From assembly GCA_963556145.1 (NCBI GenBank), contig OY744461.1, positions 4,402,001 through 4,466,000 of the forward strand: a DNA stretch of 64,000 bases. The letters run 5' to 3'. The notes under the pieces were generated by a model that was not told the origin of the DNA, ran no database searches, and saw only the letters and a program-made list of their open reading frames with translations. The stretch comes from Hygrocybe punicea (lineage: Eukaryota; Basidiomycota; Agaricomycetes; Agaricales; Hygrophoraceae). Each line of letters begins with the position of its first letter. The first letter of the stretch is position 1. The position numbers were made by a program, and so were the translations under genes. Below, piece by piece: positions 22,731 through 34,091 of the stretch.

Positions 22731-23862
22731 ATTAGTCAGCAGTTCAATTTTCAGCTGATTCTGATAAGAATTGAGACCAGTACGAATATTTTGAATATAA
22801 TTGGAAGGTAATTTGTCTTTTTTGCAACAACCTATATTTGGATGCTTATATAAGCTTGTCCACACATGGCCCCAACTGTATCTGATTTTCCAGTATCAGA
22901 AGTAGAATCATATCTCTTGCCCAAAAGAATTTTCTCTATAGGCGATGCACGAACATTAATTATGAACCCTCACTGAACCAGGTCTCATAAAGAACAAGTC
23001 TTTTAATAAATTAAAAGAACTCGTAATGAGCACCCACTTGAGCTAAAGCTCTCCTCGATAGGGTTGAAATCAGGAGAATATGCTGGCAAAAACAGAAGGA
23101 CACTACCTGAAAAGGTCCTGAGCAAAAAGACAGACCATGAGATGAAGCATATCTTGTGCTTCAATAACTTCTTGAAGAAAGAAGCTTTTATGGATTGCAC
23201 AGTTGTTGAGTACTAGCACACTTCAAGCTTGTGGATATGGGTTCATCTGAGGCAGCTAATGAAGAAAAAAGATTGAGAAGTCAATATAGCACTGTGTAGA
23301 GTGGACACATACAATGTCTTGTATCACAAAGTCAAAGAACTCATCACCATCCACAGAGCCAGGTATAATATGAGTACTCAAATAACCACTGATGCTGATA
23401 GCAGCCAGGATGCTGTACCACTCCCCTTGCACAAAGTCAGCATTAATAGTAGCTCATTGCCCACAGAGCTCTACCACGTCTGCGGAAGATGATGTGACCA
23501 TCTTTACTTGACTCATCTGCAATGATGAGCATACTCCCTACCAAATGCTCACAAACAAAGACCCTCCACATGAGCCTCCTCATCCCACCCTGAAGCTGCT
23601 TTCTGGAGTAATTTGTATGTTAGACCAGCATCTTGAATAAGTTCGTGCAATGCTAATCATGAAAGATTTAGTGTTGCCGAAGTTCGGTTCGGTCCGGATT
23701 TTCGCTATTTTTGAAAAACCGGAACCGGAACTGATGGTTCGGTTCAGCGAAATGCCAAACCCGAACCGGAACCGTGTCGAACGGTTTCACGGCGTTCGGT
23801 CTGCGTTCAAACGCGGTTCGAACCGCGAACCCACCTCCAAATACCTCGCGCGGGCCAGACGC

Positions 23863-24179
23863 GCGTCAATTGACGCGGCTGTCACCCTCACGAGGTAGAT
23901 GGGGGGGCTCCGTCTGTTTTTGCGAGGTTGGGTTGGGGCCAGGCACTTCCCATGGGCGTCCGCGCGTGCTACCTACCTCGCGAAGAACGGGGACGCGTCA
24001 ATTGACACGCTCCGTCTGTTTTCACGAGGTTGGATGGGGCCGGGGACTTTCCATGGGCGTCCGCGCGTGCTGACGACCTCGCGAAGAACGGGGCATGTCA
24101 ATTGACGCGCTCCGTCTGTTTTCGCGAGGTTGGATGGGGCTGGGGACTTCCTATGGGTGTCCGCACGTCAATTGACGCG
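23863..24179. repeat. Four tandem CAATTG dyad modules
   Basis: GCGTCAATTGACGC (23863), GCGTCAATTGACAC (23995), CATGTCAATTGACGCG (24094) and CACGTCAATTGACGCG (24164) are each embedded in a larger palindrome of ACCTCGCGAAGAAC and TTTTCRCGAGGT. Unit spacing is 132, 99 and 70 bases. Confidence 0.75.
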
Positions 24180-24296
24180 GCTAGGGCGTGTTCGTGAGGT
24201 GGGTCTTCGTTGTCGCCTCGTCCATTCCCCTCATTAGCCGATGTCGTTGGGACTGGATTTGGGGGACGTACCTGGCTGCTGCCGCCGGTGTTGCTC

Positions 24297-24403
24297 TGCT
24301 GCTGCTGCTGCTGCTGCCGTTGCCGCTGCGCTGCTGCTGCTGCTGCTGCTGTTGCCGTTGCCGCTGCTGCTGTTGCCGTTGCCGCTGCTGCTGTTGCCGT
24401 TGC

Positions 24404-24441
<38 letters not shown>

Positions 24442-24540
24442 TTGCGGTCATTTGGCCGTCATCGTCGTCGTCATTTGGCCGTCGTCGTCGTCGTCGTCGT
24501 CGGGGTGGTGGTATGTGGTGTTGCCACTGCCGTTGCTGCT
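24297..24540. repeat. GCT/GCCGTT microsatellite
   Basis: Interrupted CTG and CGTTGC runs, then GTC runs. Poly-Cys, poly-Ala, poly-Leu and poly-Gln frames are side effects. Confidence 0.9.
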
Positions 24541-25170
24541 GCTGCCGCTGCTGCCATCGATTCACTCCGACTCGCGTTGGAACGCAAGGGAGGTTGTTGG
24601 GTGGAGTTGACCGCGGGCGCCTTCTTTATGCGGTCAAGGTGGGCCACGGGGGGCTGTTCTATGTAATAAAATGTCAGTAAAATATAGTATCAGGCCGTTA
24701 CTTACCGTGGTTGCTGAGTAACGTTCAAGTTAGTGTTTTGCGCGTATGTTTAAGGTCACATGACCTAAGTTCACGCGACTGCATAGAAAAAAATGTGAAA
24801 AATTAAGTATCTAAATGAGTATCTACGTAGGTAACTATACATTACGGTTCGCGGTTTGAACCGCGTTTGAATGCGGTTTGAACCGCATGTCAGTGCCAGA
24901 ACCGCAAACTGAACCAGCGGTTCGGTTCAGCCAAATGGCTGAACCAGAACCGAACTTCCGGTTCGGTTCGCGGTTCAAACCGGGTTCGGTTCGGTTCCGA
25001 ACCGAACTTCGGCATCACTAGAAAGATTGGTGTCCTGAGTTACAGCAATCCATTCATGTATTTCATCCAAGTACATTTCAGGTGCTTCTGATAACATACT
25101 AAACAGATCATGAGTTTGATCTGTATTGAGAATGCTAGGGCGGTGAAAGGGTGTACTGCAGTAATGTGAA

Positions 25171-26212
25171 TGGAATCAAATACCAACTCTACCACAGTGC
25201 TGTATGAATTCTGAGGGGTTCAATCTCAATCCTAAAGATTAGAAACAATACTTAGAAGTGCTCTGGATAGCTATGATGATGTTTCTGTTCTGTGTGATGC
25301 ATGTGAAACAGTTGCGACATTTTTGGCATATACATAGCACTTTGTAGAAGGAACGCAAAGTTTAATAGAGCATATCAGAGCTATTGCATGGATGGTACAG
25401 TAAAGAGGTGATATGATAGACTGGAATTAGGGGTATACAAGACGTCTCTCTCTAGTATGTAAACTATAGAGGGTATTTATGCGAAGTTGGTTGTCAGGAC
25501 AATAAAGAGTGAAGAAGGCAAGACAAATAGATAGTGCATGATGGAACTATGGTGTGCAATAGGGATGAAACAGAACTGAAACAAAGGGTATAGCACCATG
25601 TGAAGCAATATCCAAAATATCTAGAGGATGGGGGCTATAACCTTTGAAATAAGTGAAACATGTTGCATAAAGACTTCCCTGGGACTGGAATGGAATAGGA
25701 ATGACTCAGGGTGAATGGTATAAGTGTGGGTGATGCCTGAGAGGCTCAGAATATGTTTCTGCAGGGGCCAAAGAGCTCCAAAGAAAATCACAGTAATGTC
25801 AAATCATTGCACATATTGCATGCATATCACAGTCGTATCACAATAGACATACATGTAAATCAGGATTTTTCACAGTTAATTGCAGTGTGTCAAGGCTAGC
25901 ATAGGTCCAATAGAAGGTTTCCATGCTTAGGGATGTGCACTGCATATCAGCAGGATTGGAGAGGATTGCAAGGAGGAATAACACTACCAAAGGTGTCAAG
26001 GTTGTTTTGCCAGCGAAGAAGGCTACATTGAGAGATGCCAAGGATGTCACAAACATCCTTTGGGATGTAATCTTGAGCAAGAAGCTATAAAACATGATCT
26101 TTGAGGTCTTCGCTGATGTGCTGAAAGACCATGGTAAACCATGAAAGTGTGGGAAAATGATAAGTTGACTCAAAACAAAAGTGTGCATGACAAGGTTTTC
26201 TGGATTAGCTGT
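25171..26212. other. No gene recognised
   Basis: Moderately AT-rich. One 116-codon minus frame (25838-26188) has a hydrophobic middle and no recognisable domain. Confidence 0.4.
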
Positions 26213-26973
26213 AAATAAGACCCACTATCTTTAGGTAGTGGGAATAAGGAAAGATGGACTTTGGACAAAATTTCTGTGCTCTGTCTTGTATCTCATGAAA
26301 TATTGCATGGATTGACATGGTGATAGAGGGAAAATTGTACTATTTTTGAAGGGCTATCAGTCCCTGTAATTACATTTGGACAATATTGAGTGTGTAGTAA
26401 GTTGTGGATAAAATTAAAGGTAAACTAATACTTTGACACTCAAAATGATATTGTCAAATTATGGCATCAAATGAACTCCTATGAAGAAGATTGTAGGGAG
26501 AAACTTGTTCAGTTTTTCAAGAAGTACATATATCGTGTTTTTCTTTATTTTTCTCCTTTGAGCTAATATTACATCTATCTATACCATGTTTGTCTGCATT
26601 AGGCCTGAAACATGATAAGAATCATAAATATTGGCTCAAAGGAGAAAAATAAAGAAACACACAATATATGTACTTCTTGAAAAACTAAACAAGTTTCTCC
26701 CTACAATCTTCATAGGAGTTCATTTGATGCCATAATTTGACAATATCATTTTGAGTGTCAAAAAGTACTAGTTTACCTTTAATTTCATCCACAACACTCA
26801 ATATTGTCCAAATGTAATTACAGGGCCTGATAGCCCTTCAAAAATAGTACAACTTTCCCTCTATCACCATGTCAATCCATGTAATATTTCATGAGATACA
26901 AGACAGAGCACAGAAATTTTGTCTAAGTCCATCTTTCCTTATTCCCACTACCTTTGGGTAGTGGGTCTTATTT
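26213..26973. mobile_element. Long foldback element, 761 bp
   Basis: The left arm (26213-26576) and right arm (about 26636-26973) are near-perfect reverse complements around a ~60-base loop. Each terminus begins AAATAAGACCCACTA and is itself a hairpin (CCCACTA..TAGTGGG). Arm differences are scattered substitutions and a few small indels. No clear target duplication or coding capacity was found. Confidence 0.85.
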
Positions 26974-27926
26974 GACAATCGGTTTTGGATCTTCCCCCAA
27001 AAACAAAATTTTCTGTTCCATGCTCTGCTGGTGTGCTTGGGTTCCAAGCCAGCTTTTATTGTCACACATATCAGCTCCTAAGGTGTCCTTATTCACTATG
27101 TCTCTTGTGAATGGAAACCTGCTCATGTTGTGTACCATTTCTCCTTGCCTAACTCTATTATTGCTCAATGTACTTCATATTCCATTATGGTTTTGTGTAT
27201 GTGTCGGATAACAAATCATCACATCATAGTTTTCTTACTTCTATCAAGTTCTATGTTAACCACTGACATGCTCAATGAACTTGAAAACCATCAACAATAC
27301 GTATCAGATCTCCAGCATGAAGCATAAGCCCACAAATATTTGCTGAGTAAGTGCTAATACTATGAGTAGCACTGGTAGTGGGCTTTGCCATGAAAGTGGC
27401 CTTGTTTGACTTATTGAACAAAATTCTGTGTCAAACTGCCATAAACAATGCAAATTGCTATAATTATGAACCCACTGAACCAGGTCTGATAAAGAACAAG
27501 TGTTTTAAGAAACTAAAAGAACTTGTAATCTGATGGCATTTCTTGATATTTTGCTGTCAAGTCATCACCAGAGAGGTTCCTGATGGTTTCCAGGTTCATT
27601 TTGAGTGATGAGTTGTCCATGGCAGCCATTGCACAAATGGTTGATCACATTCACACTACAATAAGATAATGATAAGAAAAATGTGATAGATTTCCTTATT
27701 GAGTCTACCCTAATAAAGAAAATCCCAGGAACGAGGAAATTCAAACTCAGAACAACAGTAGGCTGGCCATCAAAATCCCACTTCATATGCAGTAAGATCA
27801 ATCATCAAACATCTATTTTTTAGGACATCTATTTTTTAGGTCAGAAGGTCAACTCACATTGCTCTTGTTATACAACCAGGTAAAGTTGTGCAGAAAGGTT
27901 GGTTGCAAAATCACTGTCATGACCTG
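26974..27926. other. No gene recognised; includes a Tc1/mariner end-like fragment
   Basis: Bases 27455-27525 repeat the sequence at 22958-23030 beside the Tc1/mariner remnant (GAACCAGGTCTSATAAAGAA), so they are probably a terminal fragment of a relative. Short frames at 26954, 27130 and 27565 (minus) are not supported. Confidence 0.4.
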
Positions 27927-28567
27927 TCAAGTGACCAGAGAGACTGTACCTTTTCTGAGCCCAGCCCAGTTGACAACTGACTGCAAGCTAGCTGCATTTC
28001 TGTCATGGCTGAAATGATACAGGGTGACCGCCAACTGTTCTTTAACAGATATTTGGGCCTGGTCTGAGCAGTTGTGGAAGACACTATCTCCTACAAATTT
28101 GGCAATGATTTTGTCAAATGTTGCAGGTGAGACATGCAGTGCTTGCTGAAAGTGATCTCCTGGTGCCTTCATCAGGAAAACCTGTCACTTCTTAATTGGT
28201 CTTAGATGTCTTAATTTTAGTTTTAAGACAGCATAAGACAGATTAAGAAATGGGATTAACTTATTCTTTCTTATTTTGGTCTTGATTTTAAGAATAAGAC
28301 ATATTAAGATCTTAAGTATCACATGGTTATCCTGATGAAGCTTGGGTCCAAGTCCAAGTTGCTCAATTCATCAGTATAACTCCCATCATCCCCCATTCTA
28401 TCTGTGGATTGTGAGCCTCCAGCATCTGACTCTAAGTCTTCATCAGAAGTGATAGAACTGTTGGAAAACTCATCCATGTCTGTGGTAGAGTTTGACTCCA
28501 AGGTTCCAGTAAGCCTTGTGTTGTCCACTGGCATGTCTGACCATGACAGATCCAGTGTTTGACTCAA
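27927..28567 (-). pseudogene. PIF/Harbinger-like transposase remnant
   Basis: The minus frame at 28172-27927 encodes ALHVSPATFDKIIAKFVGDS, then KEQLAVTLYHFSHDRNAASL and VVNWAGLRKGTVSLVT. This matches the pattern of the region before the nuclease core of HARBI1-like proteins of PIF/Harbinger elements. An acidic Ser-rich frame (28567-28319) lies upstream on the same strand and could be its N-terminal exon. The DDE catalytic core was not found downstream, so this is a fragment. Family assignment is by pattern recognition. Confidence 0.45.
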
Positions 28568-28892
28568 GTGTCTGTGAGGAAGTGGATCACTGGTTGCCTT
28601 GAGAGCAGTATGACGTTGCTTTCTTCTTTGTTTTCAAGCCCAATTTGTTGAGATATAAAGTCTGACCAGGTGTTTGGCTTGAGCATCACGGTGAAGAGGT
28701 GACATGGAGGTTTGGTCAGTGAATGAGGTACATAGTCAGACAAATATTCAGAATCCTATGTGAATTGAGCCCATAATCACTTTTCGTGATGTTGCAGTCA
28801 GACTTGGACACAATTCAAATTCATTTCAGGGTCCTGAAGTGTGGTGAAAATCACACAGGAGATGGATGAGGATTTTTTACCATCAAATCATA
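28568..28892. other. No gene recognised
   Basis: Stretch between the PIF-like remnant and the TA-flanked MITE; no repeat or frame of note. Confidence 0.4.
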
Positions 28893-29200
28893 TTGAGATA
28901 TCCACTCAAATATTGAAATTATTTTTGTTGTTATCATAAATCCAAAAATGTTGTAAAAAGTAAGGTTATCTAAATGCAGTATTCACAACAAAGATAGTGC
29001 AGGCAAATTTTTAGATTATTCGGTCTCCAGATATTCAGGCACAAAGCCACGGGTCTGAATATCTGGAGACCAAATAGTTTAAAATTCTGCCTGCACTATC
29101 TTCGATGTGAATACCACATTTAGATAACCTGATTGTTTACAACGTTTTTGGACTTATGATAACAACAAAAATAATTTCAATATTTGAGTGGATATCTCAA
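28893..29200. mobile_element. TA-flanked foldback MITE, 308 bp
   Basis: Both ends start TTGAGATATCCACTCAAATA, with arms of about 140 bases and a short loop near 29040. The dinucleotide TA flanks both sides (28891-28892, 29201-29202). TA target sites point to Tc1/mariner-type mobilisation. Confidence 0.85.
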
Positions 29201-30049
29201 TATTATTTGGGCAAAAACTCTCTTTGAGATTACGTTGCGGTGAACTCAGATTGCAGACGGGAGAGGGAAGCACAAGATAGGATAACTACTTTTGTAGGGA
29301 TCAGAGAAGCAGGAAGGGAGAGAAGGATGAAGAGAGGGGTTGGGTGAAAGCCAAGAGGCTTCCCAGCCCCGGAAAGAGTGATTCTGGCCTGTGGGAAGGA
29401 ACTGGTGTGAGCAGCGAGGGTGGGATGGGCACCTCGCATGGTCCAGATCACAGGGAGAAGCACACTTGCCCAGGCAGCAGTTGGTAACACTGAGGTAACA
29501 AGAAGAGGTAAGACGAGGAGGAGTGTGGTGGGAGGGTGAAGAAAACGAGCCGCAATGACAGTGACAGCGAGGGCACAGAGCGCTGACTCTGTCACCTGAC
29601 CTTCCCACACTACCAGCCTTATAAGGCTGGTAGTGTGAGAAGGTCAGGTGGACTCTGTGTCACACCTGTCACTCGCTCAGAGACCATATCTTTTGTCACA
29701 CTCCTACCTCGTTTAGACTTAAGCTTGCGACTCATCCGTCTTCTGTGTCATCGTTAAATCATGCAGTGAATGATTCGGTCACTCTGACCACGACTAATAT
29801 ATCATTTTGATGTCGGAAGTCCTAACCCGTATGACTCATCTTCCTGCTCTGTATATCAATATGATACCGTCAGACCTAGGGTCTTGAGGGTTGGTAGCAT
29901 GAAAAAAAATAGCATACACAACATAAACATGAAATGGAAAAGCGGAATAAGGGGCCCCGGGAAAGAAAATATACTGGAGAAATATGATGCCATCAAGACA
30001 AATGAGAAGCTGCAATCCAAGCAGGTATCATGGGATGAGAGGAAAGTAA
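29201..30049. other. Downstream flank of the GH71 gene; no second gene supported
   Basis: It contains a perfect-looking hairpin at 29593-29650, a 126-codon hydrophobic minus frame (29230-29610) and a 70-codon plus frame (29884-30096). None shows a recognisable domain or splice evidence. The part next to 30050 is presumably the 3' UTR and terminator region of the GH71 gene. Confidence 0.4.
29593..29650. repeat. 58-bp hairpin
   Basis: CACCTGACCTT.CCACACTACC on the left pairs with GGTAGTGTG.GAAGGTCAGGTG on the right around TTATAA. It is possibly a minimal foldback or a transcription-end structure. Confidence 0.8.
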
Positions 30050-32569
30050 CTAAAAGACCTTCAAAGAGCGTCGTCGCGTTGAGTGCCGCTTTTTGAGCGC
30101 CTGATTAGGAAAAGTGAACAATAGAGCAAGAATAAAGGTGAGCAATGAAATGAAAAGCCATTTTGATGAAGGCCCTCACATTTGGGGGTTGGCGGCCGCA
30201 ACGCTGCCCGCCTTGATCAGTGGATGTGGCCGATGAGGTTGAGGTAGGCAGGCTAGTATCGGTTGGCTGCTCAATCTGCTGCTCGACAGGACTATTTGTT
30301 GCTGTTGAGGTTGAGGTTTGCATGCTAGCCATTGGTGGGGGTGGGGGTGGTGGATTTACAGCACCGCCACCTTCCAAATGAAATATTAACGTAAATAAAC
30401 GGTTATTTGAAATTTCTTACCAGCAGATCCTACATATGCGTTGTAGTTATCTTTGAAACACACAAAGTTGAGAAAGCGGTATAACCCGATACCCAAGCAA
30501 AGGATGCTCACATGTTGTGGGGTTGCTGACGAAGGTGAAGTCGTTGGGCGTTTTATTGATGACCGTCTGCCCGCCCTTGGTCATAGTGACGGTGATTTGT
30601 CCAGGTGCGAGCGGGATTTTGAGTTTGGTTACACCCGGAGCGACATTGGTGAACGTCTTGGAGGAGCTACCGATTTTGAGGGTCACAGTACAAGATGATG
30701 TCGCGAAGACAGCCGCCCATAAGGAATCCTGTGAACAGATGACTGTCACCCAACGGAACGCGCCGTCGACAAGACATTTTTGGTTTACCTCCGCCCAATC
30801 GAAACCGCTGGGTTTGCCAAGACCATCCGAAGAGGCAGTTGCTAATGCTGGGTGGGGACGGGCCCAGTAGTAGATGACATCTTGCTGCTCAAAGGATGCA
30901 GGATAGTAGTAGTTCAGAGTGAGCAAAATAACAATGTATGCACCGTGATGGCAGGGAAGCTACCGGTCTTGAAGGCAGTGATGTAGTACTGGGACATGTC
31001 GAACCAGGCCGAGTGTGGGAAACCATTTATCCAGGTTGTCCCTCCAGGCGGAGCACCCTTGATGGGACCGAAGCTGAGTAAGTTGGAGAGCAAAATGGTC
31101 ATTGAAAAAAAACAATTCGCATCAACATAGGTGCCTTACTAGTCCGATTCGCCATAGTCGTTCCTTGGGGCAGTTCCCTTTGTCAGCCGTGCAATCCCTA
31201 AAATGGCTGGAAACAGGAAGATCTCACCAAGTCACCATTTCTACGAAGGTGAGCTGGTTACGCATAGCAATCAACTGCTCCCATCGGGTGTTGAGCAACC
31301 AGTCGTCCCCTCGCTGATAGAAATTCTTGTAGCTGTAATGGGCACTGGAATTCTTTGTGTAAAAGAGATAGAGGAGGGATCAAATAAAATAAAATAAGCT
31401 TACAACATCCAACCACTGAGCGCAGTAGCATAACGACCTCCAAGCTGGCTCATGTCTGTTAAGTGAGTTACGGGTAATGACTATGATAAGATTGACGAGA
31501 AAGCATACAGAAGTTGTCGTCATTGGTCTACAGACCAGTAAAATGTGTTAGTGGCCATTTGACAACATAGGGTCAAAGCGAACTCACGTTCTTGGCTTGA
31601 TTGCCCTGGGGCCAAGCACATCCCCAACTAGCCAGACAACAAGTCAGTGCTCAACGCGAAATGCGGAGTAAGGCCAGAAACATACCATAACCATGCATCC
31701 ATGCTGGAGTAGGTCTCAAAGTCACCCTCGAGCCCCGAAATGAAAGGCATAAGGAACGCGTTGGTTTGGGCCTTGATCGACGCCCACCCGCCGTTGCCCA
31801 AGCACTTGCCCTCGAAGCTCGAAACCATGGGTTTTCCGTTGACACGGAACTGATTTGGGTGCTGAGCAAATTGGTTGACGCGGGAAACGACAGCATCGAC
31901 ATTGCAGTCAAGGGCAGTAAAATCGAAGGAGATGAAGAGCTTGAAGTTTGTGCCCAATGTTTGAGCAGCAGCGTAAGCTGAGGCAACTTGAGTGGGCTGC
32001 CAGGCATCGGAGCCCAAGTTCAGAGCTATAGCATCGCTAGAGAGCGGAGAGAGTTCAGAATGGAAAAGTTAATAAAAAGTCAGTTCAGACACTTACACGC
32101 CCTTGGCTTGAATCTGGTGGATGTCATCCGCCCAGTCCGCCTGGGTGTATGGATAGCTATGGGTAGAGAGGTGAGGGCTTGGGGAGGAATGGCTGGGGGA
32201 AAGAAAAAAGGCGTACGTGTCTGATATTGTGAGAGAAAAATTGATAAGTCAGCGTCGGTCTGAAGGAGACGATAGAAGAGGTGGATCGTACTTCCAACTA
32301 TCTTTCGACGGCGAGAAATGAGAAAGTCAGTCTGGAGCCGTAATATACGTTGGCATACATACATGGTGCATAAAAACATATTTTGAACCATCTCTTTTTA
32401 GTAGGTCAGTCTGACGGTCTAGGGTTGATGAGACTGTCTCGTTGGTGGAACGGGATGCGATGCGTTTGTTGAACACGGCATCGAGTTCACCCTGGCGATG
32501 TGAAAGGAGACTGGTAGCAGAGACGAAGTGTAAAACAGAGAGAATGAATATAGCCTCGATCCATTGCAT
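30050..32569 (-). CDS. GH71 alpha-1,3-glucanase (mutanase), 15 exons
   Basis: Predicted secreted enzyme that hydrolyses alpha-1,3-glucan of fungal cell walls, in self-remodelling or attack on other fungi. Exons, minus strand: 32569-32363, 32301-32292, 32220-32217, 32156-32097, 32036-31686, 31627-31588, 31527-31509, 31455-31404, 31344-31228, 31163-31140, 31073-30944, 30884-30512, 30450-30421, 30370-30180, 30100-30050. They sum to 1659 nt (552 residues), with GT..AG introns of mostly 45-75 nt and no internal stop. It begins with a signal peptide (MQWIEAIFILSVLHFVSA). GH71 landmarks: HHIVGNTYPYTQADW, LNLGSDAWQ, FKLFISFDFTA, GRYATALSGWMFAHYSYKNF, DDWLLNTRWEQLI, VTWNDYGESDYFGPI. A C-terminal beta-type module ends NPTTYNYNAYV. 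It is followed by a Pro-run and Ser/Thr-rich linker and a basic tail, whose last exon is the least certain. Two exons are only 10 and 4 nt, needed to keep VGNTYPYT in frame. Confidence 0.88.
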
Positions 32570-32645
32570 ATTTGTTTAAATAAACGAATGTCGGTTGAAA
32601 AGAGTGTCGGGGGAAGCGACCAGCGAAGGATCGTCCAAGAGTCGG

Positions 32646-32652
32646 TATATAT
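32646..32652 (-). promoter_or_regulatory. TATA-like box of the GH71 gene
   Basis: ATATATA on the minus strand, about 77 bases upstream of the GH71 start codon and 93 bases inside the target duplication of the 7.5-kb transposon. The position fits a fungal core promoter. Confidence 0.5.
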
Positions 32653-32958
32653 GTGCCAGTGGTTAACGTTCGTCGTACAATGGAAACGCGGACTGAAAAC
32701 TTGAAACTGGCAACAAATATTATGTTGAATATTATGGTTGTCAAGAGGACCCCTGAATGTCCCGCTAAAGGCTAGATTTTTTTTTGCCCGTTTTCGGGGG
32801 TCCATGTCCGGACAAAAAATTGGATTTTCATGTCCGGATGCTACGCTAGCCTCCCACCGAGGCAATTTCATGTCCGGATGGCGCGGTGGCCTTATTTTTT
32901 TTCCCCATAACGCTGTATACGATGTAGGACGGGTATATAATCCGTGATACTCATGGCC

Positions 32959-33144
32959 TCATTCACTGCCCACATCCACATCCCCTTTTTTGCGCTTGCG
33001 AAGCTGCTTGAGTGCCAGCACTACATGGTCTTTGCCAGCACGGAGCGCTCGGAACAACTGGCCATCCTCAACCGACACTTCTACGCATGCTCTACCAACG
33101 ACTGGGGGTTGGTGGCCATCAGGAAATTGAACATGAAATGAGAA
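32959..33144 (-). pseudogene. Probable C-terminal exon of the transposon gene
   Basis: The minus frame FSFHVQFPDGHQPPVVGRAC, then VEVSVEDGQLFRALRAGKDH, ends in a Lys/Arg-rich tail just inside the left terminus. It reads like coding DNA and would follow the transposase frame at 34092 if the AT-rich stretch between them is a later insertion. Linkage is inferred. Confidence 0.35.
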
Positions 33145-34091
33145 AGTCTTATAAGACCTGATCTGATACATCATAAGTAACATCCAGTATCACTATGATG
33201 ACAGCCAGGTCAACTCAGATAATTTATGGTTACCTAGATGAAAATACATCACATCAAGCATATTGATGTCAATGTAGCATTAGTTGCCAACAATGTCTTG
33301 ACCACTAATTCTGGTATTCATTGGTAACCAATGATATTAGAATATCTGTTATTGACTAATAGGAGGGGAAAAAATTCTGCCTTTTAACCATTGTCTTTCT
33401 CATTCACTTATCTTATAATGGTCTCATGTTAAATCTTCTTGGAATTTATCTGATGTTATCTCGAGGTCTTAGAATTAATTTTATCTAATCTTATCTCAAG
33501 GTCTTGGAAGTTTATCTTATCTCACTTATTGTCTTATTGTCCAATTTGAATGCTTAATATAAGTGTAAGGATGAAAAATTGAGACATGAACAAGATTTTG
33601 TATTTTGTTCAACCCACAGGTGTGCAGCCAAATAGTGCCAACATATGTGTACATATTTATACAGACTCCAGGTACAAGAAAGATAGTTACTTGCCAATGG
33701 AATGCCAAATCTCAACAGTGTGACCATGCATAGATTTTAATATATCACCACATACAAAATGATTCCAGTCTTGCAATACCTCTGAGAAGAATTCATCATC
33801 TTAACATCAGAATTACATGACATGATCTTAGAATATCAATGTGATAGCTACAGGAATAGTGTGACAATATTGTTATCAGAATTACATGACTTTATCTTAA
33901 AATATCAATGTGTTAGCTACAGGGATAGTGTGACAATATTGTTATCAGAATTACATGACTTGATCTTAAAATATCAATGTGATAGCTACAGGAATAGTAT
34001 GACAATATTGTTATCAGAGTTCTAAATTGTGATAAGCTTATATATCACTAGATCACATGATATCAGTCAGCTATCTGTTGATAAGATCTGT
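33145..34091. other. AT-rich insertion-like stretch inside the 7.5-kb transposon
   Basis: Base composition changes abruptly relative to both flanks. It has repeated CTTATCT/TAAGAC words, no coding potential and a 69-bp tandem repeat. Exact boundaries and any target duplication were not found. Confidence 0.45.
33814..34024. repeat. Three tandem 69-bp units
   Basis: ATCTTARAATATCAATGTG recurs at 33825, 33894 and 33963, exactly 69 bases apart. Because 69 is a multiple of three, the plus frame stays open as a 23-residue repeat; this is probably meaningless. Confidence 0.9.

Larger units (their letters stand above)
23669..25020. mobile_element. hAT-type non-autonomous element, 1.35 kb
   Basis: Termini TAGTGTTGCCGAAGTTCGGT and reverse complement TAGTGATGCCGAAGTTCGGT. 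GAAAGATT flanks both sides (23661-23668, 25021-25028). Subterminal regions are dense in GGTTCGGTTC/GAACCGAACC words. The interior has four CAATTG dyads and a GCT/GCC microsatellite. No transposase. Confidence 0.92.
22990..25170 (-). pseudogene. Tc1/mariner-type transposase remnant, split by a hAT element
   Basis: The upstream part (25170-25021) encodes LSEAPEMYLDEIHEW; the downstream part (23668-22990) includes LIQDAGLTYKLLQKAA, a first catalytic segment with ADESSKDGHIIFRRRGRA in another frame, and FLPAYSPDFNPIEESFSS. The LDN-type catalytic segment again reads LNNCAIHKS, with Asn in place of Asp. Several frameshifts and stops are present. The hAT element at 23669-25020 sits in the middle, with its 8-bp duplication in the transposase sequence. 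Confidence 0.7.

Noticed and set aside
23871..24179. CRISPR-like array: four similar CAATTG modules with spacers
   Set aside because: Spacing is irregular (132, 99, 70), the intervening DNA is itself similar, and the setting is a eukaryotic hAT element.
24098..24680. Poly-Ala, poly-Leu, poly-Cys and poly-Gln frames on both strands
   Set aside because: Produced by a GCT/GCC microsatellite inside a hAT element.
29230..29610. Hydrophobic 126-codon minus frame that looks like a membrane protein
   Set aside because: A competing 120-codon minus frame overlaps it, there is no splice or domain evidence, and it ends at a hairpin. I could not support it as a gene.
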